Of a stretch of DNA of 40,572 bases, positions 1 to 7,944 are shown in pieces. The DNA is from Henriciella sp. (GTDB lineage: Bacteria; Pseudomonadota; Alphaproteobacteria; Caulobacterales; Hyphomonadaceae). Under the pieces are notes generated by a model that worked only from the letters and a program-made list of their open reading frames with translations, was not told the DNA's origin and made no database searches. The DNA is taken from positions 1 through 40,572 of the forward strand of contig JABSQA010000016.1 in NCBI GenBank assembly GCA_013213825.1, in the 5' to 3' direction. Each line of letters starts with the position of its first letter. Within the stretch, counting starts at the first letter, position 1. Both the position numbers and the translations under genes were made by a program.

Positions 1-31
1 TTGCAGCGTCTTCTTCTAATCGTCCCATCAT
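1..31 (-). CDS. 5' end of an unidentified gene running off the left edge
   Basis: Only about ten codons lie in the window, reading MMGRLEEDAA on the minus strand. A strong ribosome binding site, GAGGAG (complement of 39-44), sits 7 bases before the ATG at 31, which is why this is called a start. The product cannot be identified from so little. Confidence 0.5.
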   Translation of the reverse strand, partial: MMGRLEEDAA

Positions 32-289
32 CGCGCATCTCCTCGATCTGTACGAAAATTACTGAATCAGAATTCGGTCGTTTTGACTCGGAGTTTTTCA
101 ACAGTATCGGGCGTTTTTTGCCTCTAAGCTTATGTCTGGTTTTGCTCGCGTTCCAGAATTCAGTCGCTCTTGAATTGGGTCAAATTCGAACAACAAGTGC
201 CAGACGTGGTGCGTCGAACAAAGGCGACCATCACTTACCTCGCCTCCATACCAAACATCCGACGAACCACGATTTACGTATAGCTCAAA

Positions 290-898
290 ATGAAGACGTC
301 TTTAATCTTTGCCAGCGTACTCATGATTTGTGCTTGTAGCGACGCGATTAGGGCGACCCCGTTCGTAGACGGATCAGGTGAAGGTCGCGACAACACACGC
401 ATTCAGGAGTCAGGCATGGCGCACGAAACATCTTTCACCACTATTGATGGGAAGCCACTGCCGTTCTCGGTGTTTTCTGGACAGGTTGTTCTTGTTGTGA
501 ACACCGCATCTAGATGCGGGTATACCGGGCAATATGCTGGCCTTCAGGAACTCTACACGACATTCAAAGATCAGGGGTTCACCATTCTTGGCGTTCCATC
601 GAACGACTTTGGCGCGCAAGAACCCGGTACAGAGGAACAGATATCCTCTTTCTGCGAAATCAATTACGGGGTCGAGTTTCCACTCACGCGCAAAACCAAG
701 GTGGTTGGGGAAGAGCAGCATGAGTTGTGGCGCGTGGCCAAAGACTCATTGGGCGACAAAGCTGAACCAAAGTGGAATTTCCATAAGGTACTGATCGGTA
801 GAGACGGATCGTTTCTTCAAGCCTATCCGTCGGCTATTCGACCAGCCGATACTGAACTCATCGCTGATATCGAACGCGCGCTCAGCGAGCCAACCTAG
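290..898 (+). CDS. Glutathione peroxidase family protein, possibly a lipoprotein
   Basis: This is a thiol-dependent peroxidase that reduces H2O2 and organic hydroperoxides. Seen: the catalytic Cys76 in NTASRCGYT, Gln110 in AQEPG, Trp162-Asn163 in WNFHKVLIGRDG, and a probable resolving Cys122 in the FC...YGVEFP segment, as in thioredoxin-dependent GPx enzymes. Residues 1-16 look like a lipoprotein signal (Lys2, a hydrophobic stretch, ICAC with the lipidated Cys at 16), which would place the enzyme in the periplasm. A second start at ATG 416 has a much better Shine-Dalgarno (AGGAG) and would give a standard 160-aa cytosolic enzyme, so both forms are possible. The usual Cys and Gln of the PCNQFG segment are Ser and Asp here (PSNDFG). 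The stop codon overlaps that of the convergent Sel1 gene within a shared CTAG. Confidence 0.9.
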   Translation: MKTSLIFASVLMICACSDAIRATPFVDGSGEGRDNTRIQESGMAHETSFTTIDGKPLPFSVFSGQVVLVVNTASRCGYTGQYAGLQELYTTFKDQGFTILGVPSNDFGAQEPGTEEQISSFCEINYGVEFPLTRKTKVVGEEQHELWRVAKDSLGDKAEPKWNFHKVLIGRDGSFLQAYPSAIRPADTELIADIERALSEPT

Positions 899-1548
899 TT
901 CGCACTGATACGCATTTCCCGCGATAGCTTTTCAGCATCCTCGATCTCAATCTCCGACATGATGGGCCTCAGTTTTTTGAGCTCAGTTGGTGCCGTCTCG
1001 TTGCCGAGCTTTTCAGCCTCAAGAAACCAAGCATAAGCCATTTTGAAATCTGGTGGGGCGCCATGGCCGCCGGCATTGGCGATGCCAAGATTGAACGCAC
1101 ATCGACCGTCGCCCAGTTTTGCGCCTGTGGTCCAATAACCGCGCGCGGCAGCAAAATCTTGCGCACCGCCTTCTCCCAACATCGCCATGCGGCCCAGATG
1201 CGTTAGCGCATCGACATCATCTCCGGCTGCGGCTTGCTCGAACAAGCGACGGGCGAGAACGGCGTCTTTATTGGTTGCGAGTCCGTGCAAGTGCATAAAC
1301 CCGAGATTGAATGCCCCTTCAGCAAGGCCAAGCTCGGCCGCCTTTTGATAATAGATGAGAGCTCGATCGAGACTGAGCGCAATGCCCCGGCCATATTGAA
1401 GCATGGCGCCAAAATTGTTAGCGGCGCCAGCATGATTTAGATCAGCGGCCGCCTGCATAAGCTTTGCCGCGCGCTCTAACGCCGCGCCGCCGTCACTTTG
1501 TGCCATAAGACGATGAGCGGCCTCAAATAAGTGTTGCGGGTCGCGCAT
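895..1548 (-). CDS. Sel1-like repeat (TPR-type) protein
   Basis: This 217-aa protein is made of about four to five Sel1-like repeats, recognisable by segments such as AANNFGAMLQYGRGI, GAFNLGFMHLHGLA and CAFNLGIANAGGHG. Such alpha-solenoids bind other proteins; the partner is unknown. No signal peptide is seen. The ATG at 1548 is preceded by GGAG at good spacing, while the longer reading frame would need a TTG at 1566. The gene begins inside the end of the photolyase-like gene (26-bp overlap), so it is the third gene of the folE operon and probably works in the same light or stress response. The function is inferred from fold and context only. Confidence 0.8.
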   Translation of the reverse strand: MRDPQHLFEAAHRLMAQSDGGAALERAAKLMQAAADLNHAGAANNFGAMLQYGRGIALSLDRALIYYQKAAELGLAEGAFNLGFMHLHGLATNKDAVLARRLFEQAAAGDDVDALTHLGRMAMLGEGGAQDFAAARGYWTTGAKLGDGRCAFNLGIANAGGHGAPPDFKMAYAWFLEAEKLGNETAPTELKKLRPIMSEIEIEDAEKLSREMRISAN

Positions 1549-2770
1549 CCGTTTGCTCCAAGCCAATCTCGCTGAGAATTTGAGGGATCTTTTTCTTCAA
1601 GCCAAAGAAACCGCGTTTCGCGTGCGGCCAAGTGCATTGGTCATACACCCGGGTGATTTCCAACAATTCAATCCCCGCTGCCCGGCACGCCCGTCTTGTC
1701 CGCCGCGCAACTGGGCCGAGCGGTAGGCGAGATGTGACACAGACCTCCAAATCATTTGCCCCCATCCAATCAGAGAGACGGTCTGACCATTCCCCCTCTT
1801 TTTGGACCGTTACGCCGACATCAAAATGCGCTTCGAAAGTCTGGGCGCGATCGCTCAGCGCATCGGAGGCGAAGACTGCGCTTTTCTCGCCGAGCGGCAA
1901 GACAGACCTTGGCGTGCTTCCGGTCAGGACGAGGACGGCATCCGGTTGAAGGCTCGCAAGACTTTCCGGGTGACAGTCTTCCTCTGTGACGAGCAACCCA
2001 ACCCGTCGCCCCATGAGATCGGGATGCAGGTATATCGGAGCGGTTAGAGACACCGGTCGTGGGTCTTCCAAGGCGCTGGCCATCGTTGCCAACTGTCCGT
2101 GCGGCGCGAACCGACCGGCGGTAAATTTCTCGATATTATCAGCCCGCGCGAGGTAGGTCTTTCCGATTGTGTGCAGCCCGGCCACCCATCGCCAAGAGCA
2201 GGTGTTCGACGCCGGATCTCCATCGAGCAAATGACGATAGAAAAAGTCTGCGCCCAATTGCCAAGGAAGCTTGAGCGTAAAAATCCAAATGCTCGCAAAC
2301 CACATTCGCGCGTGGTTGTGTAAGTAACCCGTTGTCACCAGCTCGCTCGCCCAGGCATCAAAACAGGCAATGCCGGTCTGGCCGGACACAGCCGCATCAT
2401 ACTCACGCGCGAGGCCAGCCTCTTTGTCCAGACGGTCAACAAGCGCGACCAAGTCGGACTTGTAATAGGTCCATACATCTGGGCGATGTTCCAGCCACCC
2501 CTTGAAATAGCCGCGCCAAAAGACCTCTTGAATGAACTTCTCAGCGTCCCTCGGATTGTAATGATCGAGGGTCGCCGAGAGCACTTCATTTTCAGTTATG
2601 ATCCGGTGCCGCAACCAAGGCGACAAGCGCGAAACCTTATCGTGCTTCCCTGGGCCAAAATCGAAGTTTCTTTGCTTCGCGTAGCGCGCGCCCGTTTTAG
2701 GCGCGAATGCACGAAGCCGGCGGAGCGCATGGTCGCGCGAGGGCGACCATGTTGAAGTCTCAGAGGTCAC
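1523..2770 (-). CDS. Photolyase/cryptochrome-like FAD protein with permuted domain order
   Basis: Residues about 10-255 match the FAD-binding (C-terminal) domain of DNA photolyases and cryptochromes: KVSRLSPWLRHR, the WRGYFKGWL segment, TGYLHNHARMWFAS and the DGDPASNTCSWRWVAG core. The alpha/beta antenna domain that normally precedes it is missing at the N-terminus. Instead residues about 260-400 form a separate alpha/beta-like region ending in a conserved-looking RVYDQCTWPHAKRGFFGLKK segment. Order and length (415 aa) therefore differ from a classical photolyase of about 470 aa. It could repair UV lesions or sense blue light. The start is GTG, overlapping the folE stop (GTGA), which means translational coupling to folE; FolE feeds the folate pathway, and folates are antenna pigments in some photolyases. 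Flavin binding is well supported, repair activity is not. Confidence 0.82.
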   Translation of the reverse strand: MTSETSTWSPSRDHALRRLRAFAPKTGARYAKQRNFDFGPGKHDKVSRLSPWLRHRIITENEVLSATLDHYNPRDAEKFIQEVFWRGYFKGWLEHRPDVWTYYKSDLVALVDRLDKEAGLAREYDAAVSGQTGIACFDAWASELVTTGYLHNHARMWFASIWIFTLKLPWQLGADFFYRHLLDGDPASNTCSWRWVAGLHTIGKTYLARADNIEKFTAGRFAPHGQLATMASALEDPRPVSLTAPIYLHPDLMGRRVGLLVTEEDCHPESLASLQPDAVLVLTGSTPRSVLPLGEKSAVFASDALSDRAQTFEAHFDVGVTVQKEGEWSDRLSDWMGANDLEVCVTSRLPLGPVARRTRRACRAAGIELLEITRVYDQCTWPHAKRGFFGLKKKIPQILSEIGLEQTDARPATLI

Positions 2771-3393
2771 GTCGCTGGTTCGGCAAGCCGCAGAAACCGG
2801 TTTCTCAGATCTTTGTCGGTTTTAAACACGCCGGTGAATTGGGTTGTGATGGTCGCGACATTTTTGTGATGAACCCCTCGGGTGGTCATGCACTGATGTT
2901 TTGCATCGATCAGGACGGCAACGCCTGCCGGGTTCAAGACGTCTGAAATGCAGTCCGCGATTTGGGCGGTCATCGTTTCTTGCGTTTGCAGCCGCTTCCC
3001 GAAAATTTCGACCACGCGGGCAATTTTAGAAATACCAACGACCCGGTCTGTTGGCATGTAAGCAATATGCGCCTTGCCCAAGATTGGAACGACATGGTGT
3101 TCGCAATGGCTTTCGACGTCGATATCTCGCAGCATCACCAGATCATCATAACCCTGCACATCCTCAAAGGTGCGTTCGAGCACTTCTGCGGGATCCATTT
3201 CGTATCCAGCGAAGAATTCTTTGTAAGCTTTTGCGACGCGCTTCGGCGTGTCGATCAAACCTTCTCGGCGTGGGTCGTCGCCTGCCCATGCGAGCAGTGT
3301 GCGAACCGCATCCATCGCCTCGTCCATGCTTGGTCTGATGATATCGTTGGTTTGGGGAATCTGGTCTCTGGGAGTGATGGCATCCATGGCCAT
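2767..3393 (-). CDS. folE: GTP cyclohydrolase I
   Basis: FolE converts GTP to 7,8-dihydroneopterin triphosphate, the first step of folate and pterin synthesis, in the cytosol as a homodecamer. Seen: the zinc and active-site segments ESHCEHHVVP and QCMTTRGVHH, the RVVGISKIARVVEIF core, and the usual length (208 aa). The ATG at 3393 is preferred because AAGGA lies about 9 bases upstream; an open frame extends to 3450 without homologous character. It is the first gene of a coupled operon with the photolyase-like gene. folE paired with photolyase and under stress or light control is known in proteobacteria, so this may be an inducible copy rather than the housekeeping one. Confidence 0.93.
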   Translation of the reverse strand: MAMDAITPRDQIPQTNDIIRPSMDEAMDAVRTLLAWAGDDPRREGLIDTPKRVAKAYKEFFAGYEMDPAEVLERTFEDVQGYDDLVMLRDIDVESHCEHHVVPILGKAHIAYMPTDRVVGISKIARVVEIFGKRLQTQETMTAQIADCISDVLNPAGVAVLIDAKHQCMTTRGVHHKNVATITTQFTGVFKTDKDLRNRFLRLAEPAT

Positions 3394-3487
3394 ATGCGTA
3401 ATCCTTGGTCTGAGGGACGAAGGTCGAACCCAGTTCGCTTGGAAACTCACCCAAGCTGTTTCAGGATTTAACGCCCGCCCGTATGTC

Positions 3488-3675
3488 TACCCTCAGGGTA
3501 ATTTTGGTCTTTGGAGACGGTGTTTATGTCTCTCACTAGGATACGCGTATCGCGAGCATTCGGATCTTTCTCACGCGCACTTAAAAGCTGAAACAGGATC
3601 GGATTTAAGCCGCGCCTGCGACAAACACGGCACCCCGTCATCCACTCCATTTTATATCTCGTAGGCAATATAAAA
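3488..3675. promoter_or_regulatory. Divergent intergenic region with three dyads
   Basis: The space between folE (start 3393) and the small gene at 3687 carries three perfect inverted repeats: TACCCT-C-AGGGTA at 3488-3500, the 12-bp palindrome GATACGCGTATC at 3540-3551, and TTTTATAT...ATATAAAA at 3650-3657/3668-3675. The last one ends at the Shine-Dalgarno ACGGAG of the downstream gene and could fold in the leader RNA. They are candidates for operators of a shared light or stress regulator. No regulator binding is known. Confidence 0.4.
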
Positions 3676-3686
3676 CGGAGCAAAGC

Positions 3687-3872
3687 ATGAACACACGACA
3701 ATCCCTTCGCAACCTCGCATGGTCACTGATCCGTCAGGCTCGACTTCTTAAGCGCGCTGGCCAAGTCGATTTAGCCAGGTCGCTGGCAACCCGCGGCTTG
3801 GCGCTCAAGGCGTATGCTTGGACAATGAAGCCCGAACCCATTCCCATCCGTATCGACAATCGTCGCGCCTAA
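3687..3872 (+). CDS. Small basic protein of unknown function
   Basis: A 61-aa protein with many Arg and Leu residues and a probable long amphipathic helix (residues about 5-50, containing ARLLKRAGQVDLARSLATRG). It has a good ribosome binding site (ACGGAG, 6 bases before ATG) and heads the plus-strand run to the RegA-like regulator and sigma factor. No family is recognised. It resembles in size and charge the small stress-induced proteins often encoded near RpoH-controlled genes, but lacks a recognisable DUF1127 motif. Confidence 0.6.
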   Translation: MNTRQSLRNLAWSLIRQARLLKRAGQVDLARSLATRGLALKAYAWTMKPEPIPIRIDNRRA

Positions 3873-3895
3873 TGCACGCCAAAAGAGAAAAACCA

Positions 3896-4093
3896 ATGAC
3901 AAGAACGACCCCTCCCAGACCCTTGAGCTCGAAGTCAGTCGAGTTTCGCCAGTCCACAGATCGAACTAATCCGTTGGAGCCGAACGAGCTAAATCAGATC
4001 TCTTCGAGCATCAACGCAAAACCCATCGCAACGAATAAGCCAGCGACACGTTTGTTGGAGCGACGGCTGAAACGACAACGCCGTTTCGCCTAA
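3896..4093 (+). CDS. Small basic hypothetical protein
   Basis: A 65-aa frame that starts MTRTTPPRP and ends in a strongly basic tail, RLLERRLKRQRRFA. A longer frame reaches back to 3818 but overlaps the previous gene. The Shine-Dalgarno is weak (AGAGAAAAACC). Position between the 61-aa gene and the response regulator, all in one direction with gaps of 23 and 13 bases, suggests co-transcription. No family is recognised. Ser/Thr/Pro/Asn-rich composition suggests disorder in the first two thirds. Confidence 0.45.
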   Translation: MTRTTPPRPLSSKSVEFRQSTDRTNPLEPNELNQISSSINAKPIATNKPATRLLERRLKRQRRFA

Positions 4094-4106
4094 TAGCAGG
4101 AGACTT

Positions 4107-4703
4107 ATGATGCTTGACGACCGAATTGATACCGAATTGGCGATGCAGGTCAGTGTCCTTGAAGATCGGACGTGCCTGGTCATGGACGATGACACGGTTT
4201 TTCGTGATCGCCTTGCCCAGTCCTTCACACGATACGGCTTTATCGTCTCCGCTGTTGGAACGGTACGCGATGGATTGACGGTGGCCACCCATAACCCACC
4301 CGCGTTCGCAGTCTTAGACCTAAGGCTCGATGATGGGTTTGGATTGGACGTTGCGCAGACTTTAAGAGAGACCAGCCCCTCAACGCACATGGTCGTCCTG
4401 ACCGGCTACGGGGCTTTGCCCAACGTGGTGGCATCTGTGAAAATTGGCGTTCAAAACGTGCTCTCGAAGCCTGCAGATATAGAAGACGTCATCAACTCAC
4501 TCCTCGCCGCACCCAGAAGTATGCCCTCGCCGCCGGAAAGCCCGATGGATCCTGATGACGCACGGTGGGAGTACATCCAGTCTGTCTACAACAAGAATGG
4601 TCGGAACGTGTCGCAAACGGCGCGCTTACTAAACATGCATCGACGGACATTGCAGCGGATTATTCAAAGACGATCGCCGGACCAACTTCACATTAGAGAT
4701 TGA
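4107..4703 (+). CDS. RegA/PrrA/ActR-type response regulator
   Basis: A two-component regulator with a receiver domain (acidic Asp27-29, phosphoacceptor Asp71 in AVLDLRLDDG, Thr99, Lys121) joined by a proline-rich linker to a Fis-type helix-turn-helix (about 158-188) with the near-invariant family signature NMHRRTLQRI. In alphaproteobacteria this family answers to a membrane redox kinase (RegB/PrrB/ActS) and controls respiration, photosynthesis and redox genes. No kinase gene is nearby, so it must be encoded elsewhere or this is an orphan paralogue. The N-terminal extension of about 20 residues is normal for the family. AGGAG precedes the tandem ATGs. It lies directly ahead of the sigma-factor gene. 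Confidence 0.88.
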   Translation: MMLDDRIDTELAMQVSVLEDRTCLVMDDDTVFRDRLAQSFTRYGFIVSAVGTVRDGLTVATHNPPAFAVLDLRLDDGFGLDVAQTLRETSPSTHMVVLTGYGALPNVVASVKIGVQNVLSKPADIEDVINSLLAAPRSMPSPPESPMDPDDARWEYIQSVYNKNGRNVSQTARLLNMHRRTLQRIIQRRSPDQLHIRD

Positions 4704-4745
4704 GAAAGATCCGTACGTTTGTCAGTCCACATAGAGGCTTCCACC

Positions 4746-5600
4746 ATGCAGAGCAGTGACGACCCAAACCGAGGGTTCATAGGAAAGGCCATGAAGGCGC
4801 CTATGCTGGAAGCCGATCACGAGAAAGCGCTAGCCAGCCGCTGGCGCGAGAATGAGGACGAAAGCGCCCTCCATGAATTGACGACTGCTTACATGCGTCT
4901 CGTCATTTCTATGGCTTCGAAGTTTCGAAACTACGGCCTTCCCCTCGCTGATCTGGTTCAAGAAGGAAATGTCGGCCTCATGATGGCGGCGGCGAAGTTT
5001 GACCCAGCGCGAGAGGTTCGTTTCTCAACTTATGCGATGTGGTGGGTCCGTTCTTCTATGCAGGATTACATCTTGCGCAACTGGTCCATAGTTCGAACGG
5101 GAACGTCCTCCGCTCACAAGAAGCTTTTTTTCAATCTGCGCCGGTTGCGCGCTCAGATTGATGATACAGATGGCGCATTGATGGCACCGCAAAATGTGAA
5201 AAAAGTGTCGGAAGATCTTGGGGTCAAAGAACGAGATGTGGAGTTCATGGCATCCCGCTTATCGGCATCGGATAGTTCTTTGAACGCACCACTAGCATCA
5301 GACGGCGACATGGAACGGCAAGATCTGCTGGAAGATTTCGGGCCATCGCCAGAGGAAACCACCATCGAGACACGAGATGCAGAGACTTACAAGAAGTGGG
5401 TATCGAAAGCACTCGAGACTTTGAATGAACGCGAACAATACATAATCTCGGAGCGCCGGCTTTCAGAAGAAAAGGCGACACTGGGGGCGCTTGGAGAAAA
5501 TCTCGGAATATCGAAAGAGCGCGTCCGCCAAATTGAGCAACGGGCTATGGAAAAGCTCAAAACATCTCTAAAGAGTGTGCGCGGTGAACTCGTCTATTAA
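4746..5600 (+). CDS. rpoH: RNA polymerase sigma-32-type factor (RpoH family)
   Basis: The 284-aa protein has the full sigma-32 layout: region 2 with LADLVQEGNVGLMMA and the promoter-melting segment FSTYAMWWVRSSMQDYILRN, the RpoH-box segment KKLFFNLRRLRAQ (about 125-137) and region 4.2 helix-turn-helix LGISKERVRQIEQRAMEKLK. It directs polymerase to heat- or oxidative-stress promoters. The open frame can begin at a TTG (4719), but ATG 4746 has AGAGG at 8 bases and gives the usual length. Alphaproteobacteria often hold two RpoH proteins; the neighbours (GPx, photolyase, folE) fit the RpoH-II type that serves photo-oxidative stress, though the sequence alone cannot decide this. Confidence 0.9.
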   Translation: MQSSDDPNRGFIGKAMKAPMLEADHEKALASRWRENEDESALHELTTAYMRLVISMASKFRNYGLPLADLVQEGNVGLMMAAAKFDPAREVRFSTYAMWWVRSSMQDYILRNWSIVRTGTSSAHKKLFFNLRRLRAQIDDTDGALMAPQNVKKVSEDLGVKERDVEFMASRLSASDSSLNAPLASDGDMERQDLLEDFGPSPEETTIETRDAETYKKWVSKALETLNEREQYIISERRLSEEKATLGALGENLGISKERVRQIEQRAMEKLKTSLKSVRGELVY

Positions 5601-5609
5601 GAGTAGCGG

Positions 5610-6176
5610 ATGCCGATCCCAACCGATCTCAACCAGATACCCGATTGGATTGCCGCTCAGCTTGTGAGAGCTGGCGTCGATCGCAAATCAGCAATGGAAT
5701 GGCCCGTGCTTGTGACGGGATCGGACGCCTCAGGTTCGTCTGGGCGAGTTGTCGTATTACGTCGCTTCGATCCGCAAAATCATCGAGCGGTGATCTACAC
5801 AGATCGACGATCGAGGAAGTTGAAAGATCTGGCCGAACGATCACAAACTGAACTTGTCTTCTTCGACCCAAAACAGATGCTACAGGTCCGATTGCGAGGT
5901 GATGCAGTCGTTCATGTCGACGGAGCAAGAAAAGATGCGGCCTTTGACAAATTGCCGGCCCGCAGTCAGTCAGATTACTCCACCAAATCAGCACCTGGAA
6001 CGCGTTTGTTGGATCCCCAGCCTGAGCGCGAACTCGATCTGTCTCGCAAACATTTCGCACTCATAGAAATTGATGCTTTCGAATACGACATACTCTCACT
6101 TGAAAGAGATGGTCATCGGCGAGCCCTGATCGAGTGTTCAGATCAGCATTATCACGCATCGTGGGTGACACCTTAG
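5610..6176 (+). CDS. Pyridoxamine 5'-phosphate oxidase-like FMN-binding protein
   Basis: A 188-aa protein of the split-barrel flavin family: GRVVVLRRFDPQNHRAVIYTDRRSRKLKDL matches the FMN phosphate-binding strands, followed by ELVFFDPKQMLQVRLRG. It resembles the short PNPOx-like group (Alr4036 type) that is not the canonical PdxH. PdxH ends in a strongly conserved segment for substrate binding that is not obvious here, so the substrate is unknown. It starts 9 bases after the sigma factor and is likely co-transcribed with it, which suggests a flavin or vitamin B6 role in oxidative stress. Confidence 0.78.
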   Translation: MPIPTDLNQIPDWIAAQLVRAGVDRKSAMEWPVLVTGSDASGSSGRVVVLRRFDPQNHRAVIYTDRRSRKLKDLAERSQTELVFFDPKQMLQVRLRGDAVVHVDGARKDAAFDKLPARSQSDYSTKSAPGTRLLDPQPERELDLSRKHFALIEIDAFEYDILSLERDGHRRALIECSDQHYHASWVTP

Positions 6177-6281
6177 AACTCTCTTGGGTAATTCTGCATC
6201 TTCATGGTGCCATGCCTGCAACCACGCACAAGTTTTCCTTCATGCATATCGAGCCTCAAAGCTTACGTCTTCTTTTGATGC

Positions 6282-6337
6282 TGTGGACGGCGTGCCCCAC
6301 CCAGCTCTGCTGAGCTGGTAATGTGAAGGTATCCACA
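6282..6337 (+). promoter_or_regulatory. Nested dyad in the IS left end
   Basis: Upstream of the transposase a perfect 7-bp hairpin CCAGCTC-TGCT-GAGCTGG (6301-6318) is enclosed by TGTGGA (6282-6287) and TCCACA (6332-6337). ATCCACAC recurs at 7481-7488 in the right end. The structure could be part of the recombination end or of a structured RNA. IS110 elements are known to express a bridge RNA from a non-coding end, but the two recognition loops cannot be assigned by eye. Confidence 0.4.
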
Positions 6338-6360
6338 CCGCCAACATTAGGAGCACGCCT

Positions 6361-7395
6361 ATGGATAAGAGTATCACAGTGATCGGCTTAGATTTAGCCA
6401 AGTCGGTTTTTCAGGTTCACGGGATCAACGCTGAGGGTGAAGTTGTCGTCCGTCGCAAACTCAGCCGGTCGCGAGTCCTCGCCTACTTCAATCAATTGGA
6501 GCCTTGCTTGGTCGGCATGGAAGCCTGCGCAACAGCGCACTATTGGGGCCGTGAGCTGAGGGCACTCGGGCATGATGTGAAGCTGATGCCGCCGCAATTC
6601 GTGAAGCCTTATCTGAAGAGCCAAAAGAACGATATGCGCGATGCCGAAGCGATCTGCGAAGCGGTCACCCGGCCAACGATGCGGTTCGTGCCGATCAAAA
6701 CACCAGATCAGCAAGCGCTTCTTGCTCTGCATGGTGTGCGTGATCACTGGGTGCGTCTGTCGACCCGGCTGATCAATACATTGCGGGGTTACCTCGCAGA
6801 GTTTGGCATCGTCGCCGCAAGAGGTCGGATGGGTGTTGAGGCCATCCTCGACACGCTGGCTGACGATCAGGATGATCGCATCCCCGATCTGGCGCGGGAA
6901 TGTCTACGTCCACTCGCTAGCGAGCTTCGACACGTAAAGCGGCAAATCCTGGAAATGGACCGCAAGATCCTCAAGGCCCACAGAGCCAACTCCATTTGCC
7001 AGCGGCTGGAAACGATACCCGGCGTCGGTCCAGTCATCGCAACACGTGTGGTTGCTGAAGTACCCGATCCGAAGATCTTTAAATCCGGCCGCGCCTTCTC
7101 CGCCTGGGTTGGCCTTGTGCCCAAACAGAATTCAAGCGGTGGCAGAGAGCGGATGGGACAGATCACCAAGAAAGGAAACCCGGAACTCAGGCGCTTACTG
7201 GTCGCTGGCGCAATATCGATGATCATCCGAGCAAAACGGAGCGACTTCACCCGGCATCCGTGGCTCAGCCGTTTGCTCGAGCGTAAACCGATGATGGTGG
7301 TTGCAATCGCCATGGCCAACAAGATCGGCCGAATGATCTGGGCCCTCATGGTCAAAGGAGAGAAGTTCAATCCGGCAAAACTGATGCCGGCATAA
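6361..7395 (+). CDS. IS110-family DEDD transposase
   Basis: A 344-aa full-length recombinase. The N-terminal RuvC-like DEDD domain shows Asp11 in VIGLDLAKSVFQVHG and the LKSQKNDMRDAEAICEA segment; the C-terminal Tnp20 domain shows IPGVGPVIATRVVAE, SGRAFSAWVGLVPKQNSSGG with the candidate catalytic Ser, and QITKKGNPELRRLLV. The frame is intact, so the element may still be active. IS110 enzymes act with a structured RNA made from the element's own end. Confidence 0.95.
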   Translation: MDKSITVIGLDLAKSVFQVHGINAEGEVVVRRKLSRSRVLAYFNQLEPCLVGMEACATAHYWGRELRALGHDVKLMPPQFVKPYLKSQKNDMRDAEAICEAVTRPTMRFVPIKTPDQQALLALHGVRDHWVRLSTRLINTLRGYLAEFGIVAARGRMGVEAILDTLADDQDDRIPDLARECLRPLASELRHVKRQILEMDRKILKAHRANSICQRLETIPGVGPVIATRVVAEVPDPKIFKSGRAFSAWVGLVPKQNSSGGRERMGQITKKGNPELRRLLVAGAISMIIRAKRSDFTRHPWLSRLLERKPMMVVAIAMANKIGRMIWALMVKGEKFNPAKLMPA

Positions 7396-7944
7396 AGTCG
7401 CCGCGCCGCTAAGGCGCAAACGAGATTGGTGAGAGCATAAGGAGGTCATGCAGAACCGGAGTTTCTGACAAGTGAGGACAATCCACACGCGAGCAAGCAC
7501 CCTTAAGTGCGGCCTTTTGTAAGGAACCTCAGCTTGCGGAACGCATGATGGCCAGCGGCATCTGAAGGCCGCTCAAATAGGCCGAACAGATGCCCGCTAA
7601 CGGCCAACCTGCAAATGACCAACCAAAATCTCTTGCCAAGGGGGCGCCGTCCACAGATGCTCGCTCAACAGCTATCTCGGAGTTTTTAGTATCGTCTGCT
7701 TTGAGCGATAAACGCTCCATTGTGTTTCGAGTTCGCACGCGCGACACGGAAAACATTCATCCAAGACGATGCGAGGTGTTGCATGCTTTTTCAGCGTAAG
7801 TGTTACCCAAATCGTTACCCTTCAGGTCCCATTTGGTCTTCGATTATGCTGCTAAGTACTTGTTTTCATTGGAGCGAGCGATGCGCTTCAATTTTTCTTA
7901 TAAAGATCAACTATAACAGTGTATTAAGGGATTTGCGTGAGCCG

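Larger units (their letters stand above)
6282..7487 (+). mobile_element. IS110-family insertion sequence (probably IS1111 group)
   Basis: A complete transposase gene is flanked by short non-coding ends. A short inverted match, TGTGGA at 6282-6287 and TCCACA at 7482-7487, may be the subterminal inverted repeats seen in the IS1111 group; the true ends lie a few bases outside. IS110 elements lack ordinary terminal repeats and usually make no target duplication, so the borders are approximate. It separates the stress block from the iron block. Confidence 0.7.

Noticed and set aside
1-339. Open plus-strand frame of 112 codons at the left edge
   Set aside because: It lacks a family pattern, overlaps the GPx start and the minus-strand partial gene, and its sequence looks non-coding.
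7802-7820. Two GTTACCC copies as a direct-repeat attachment site
   Set aside because: They are too short and too close together to be an att site by themselves; kept only as part of the repeat-rich stretch.
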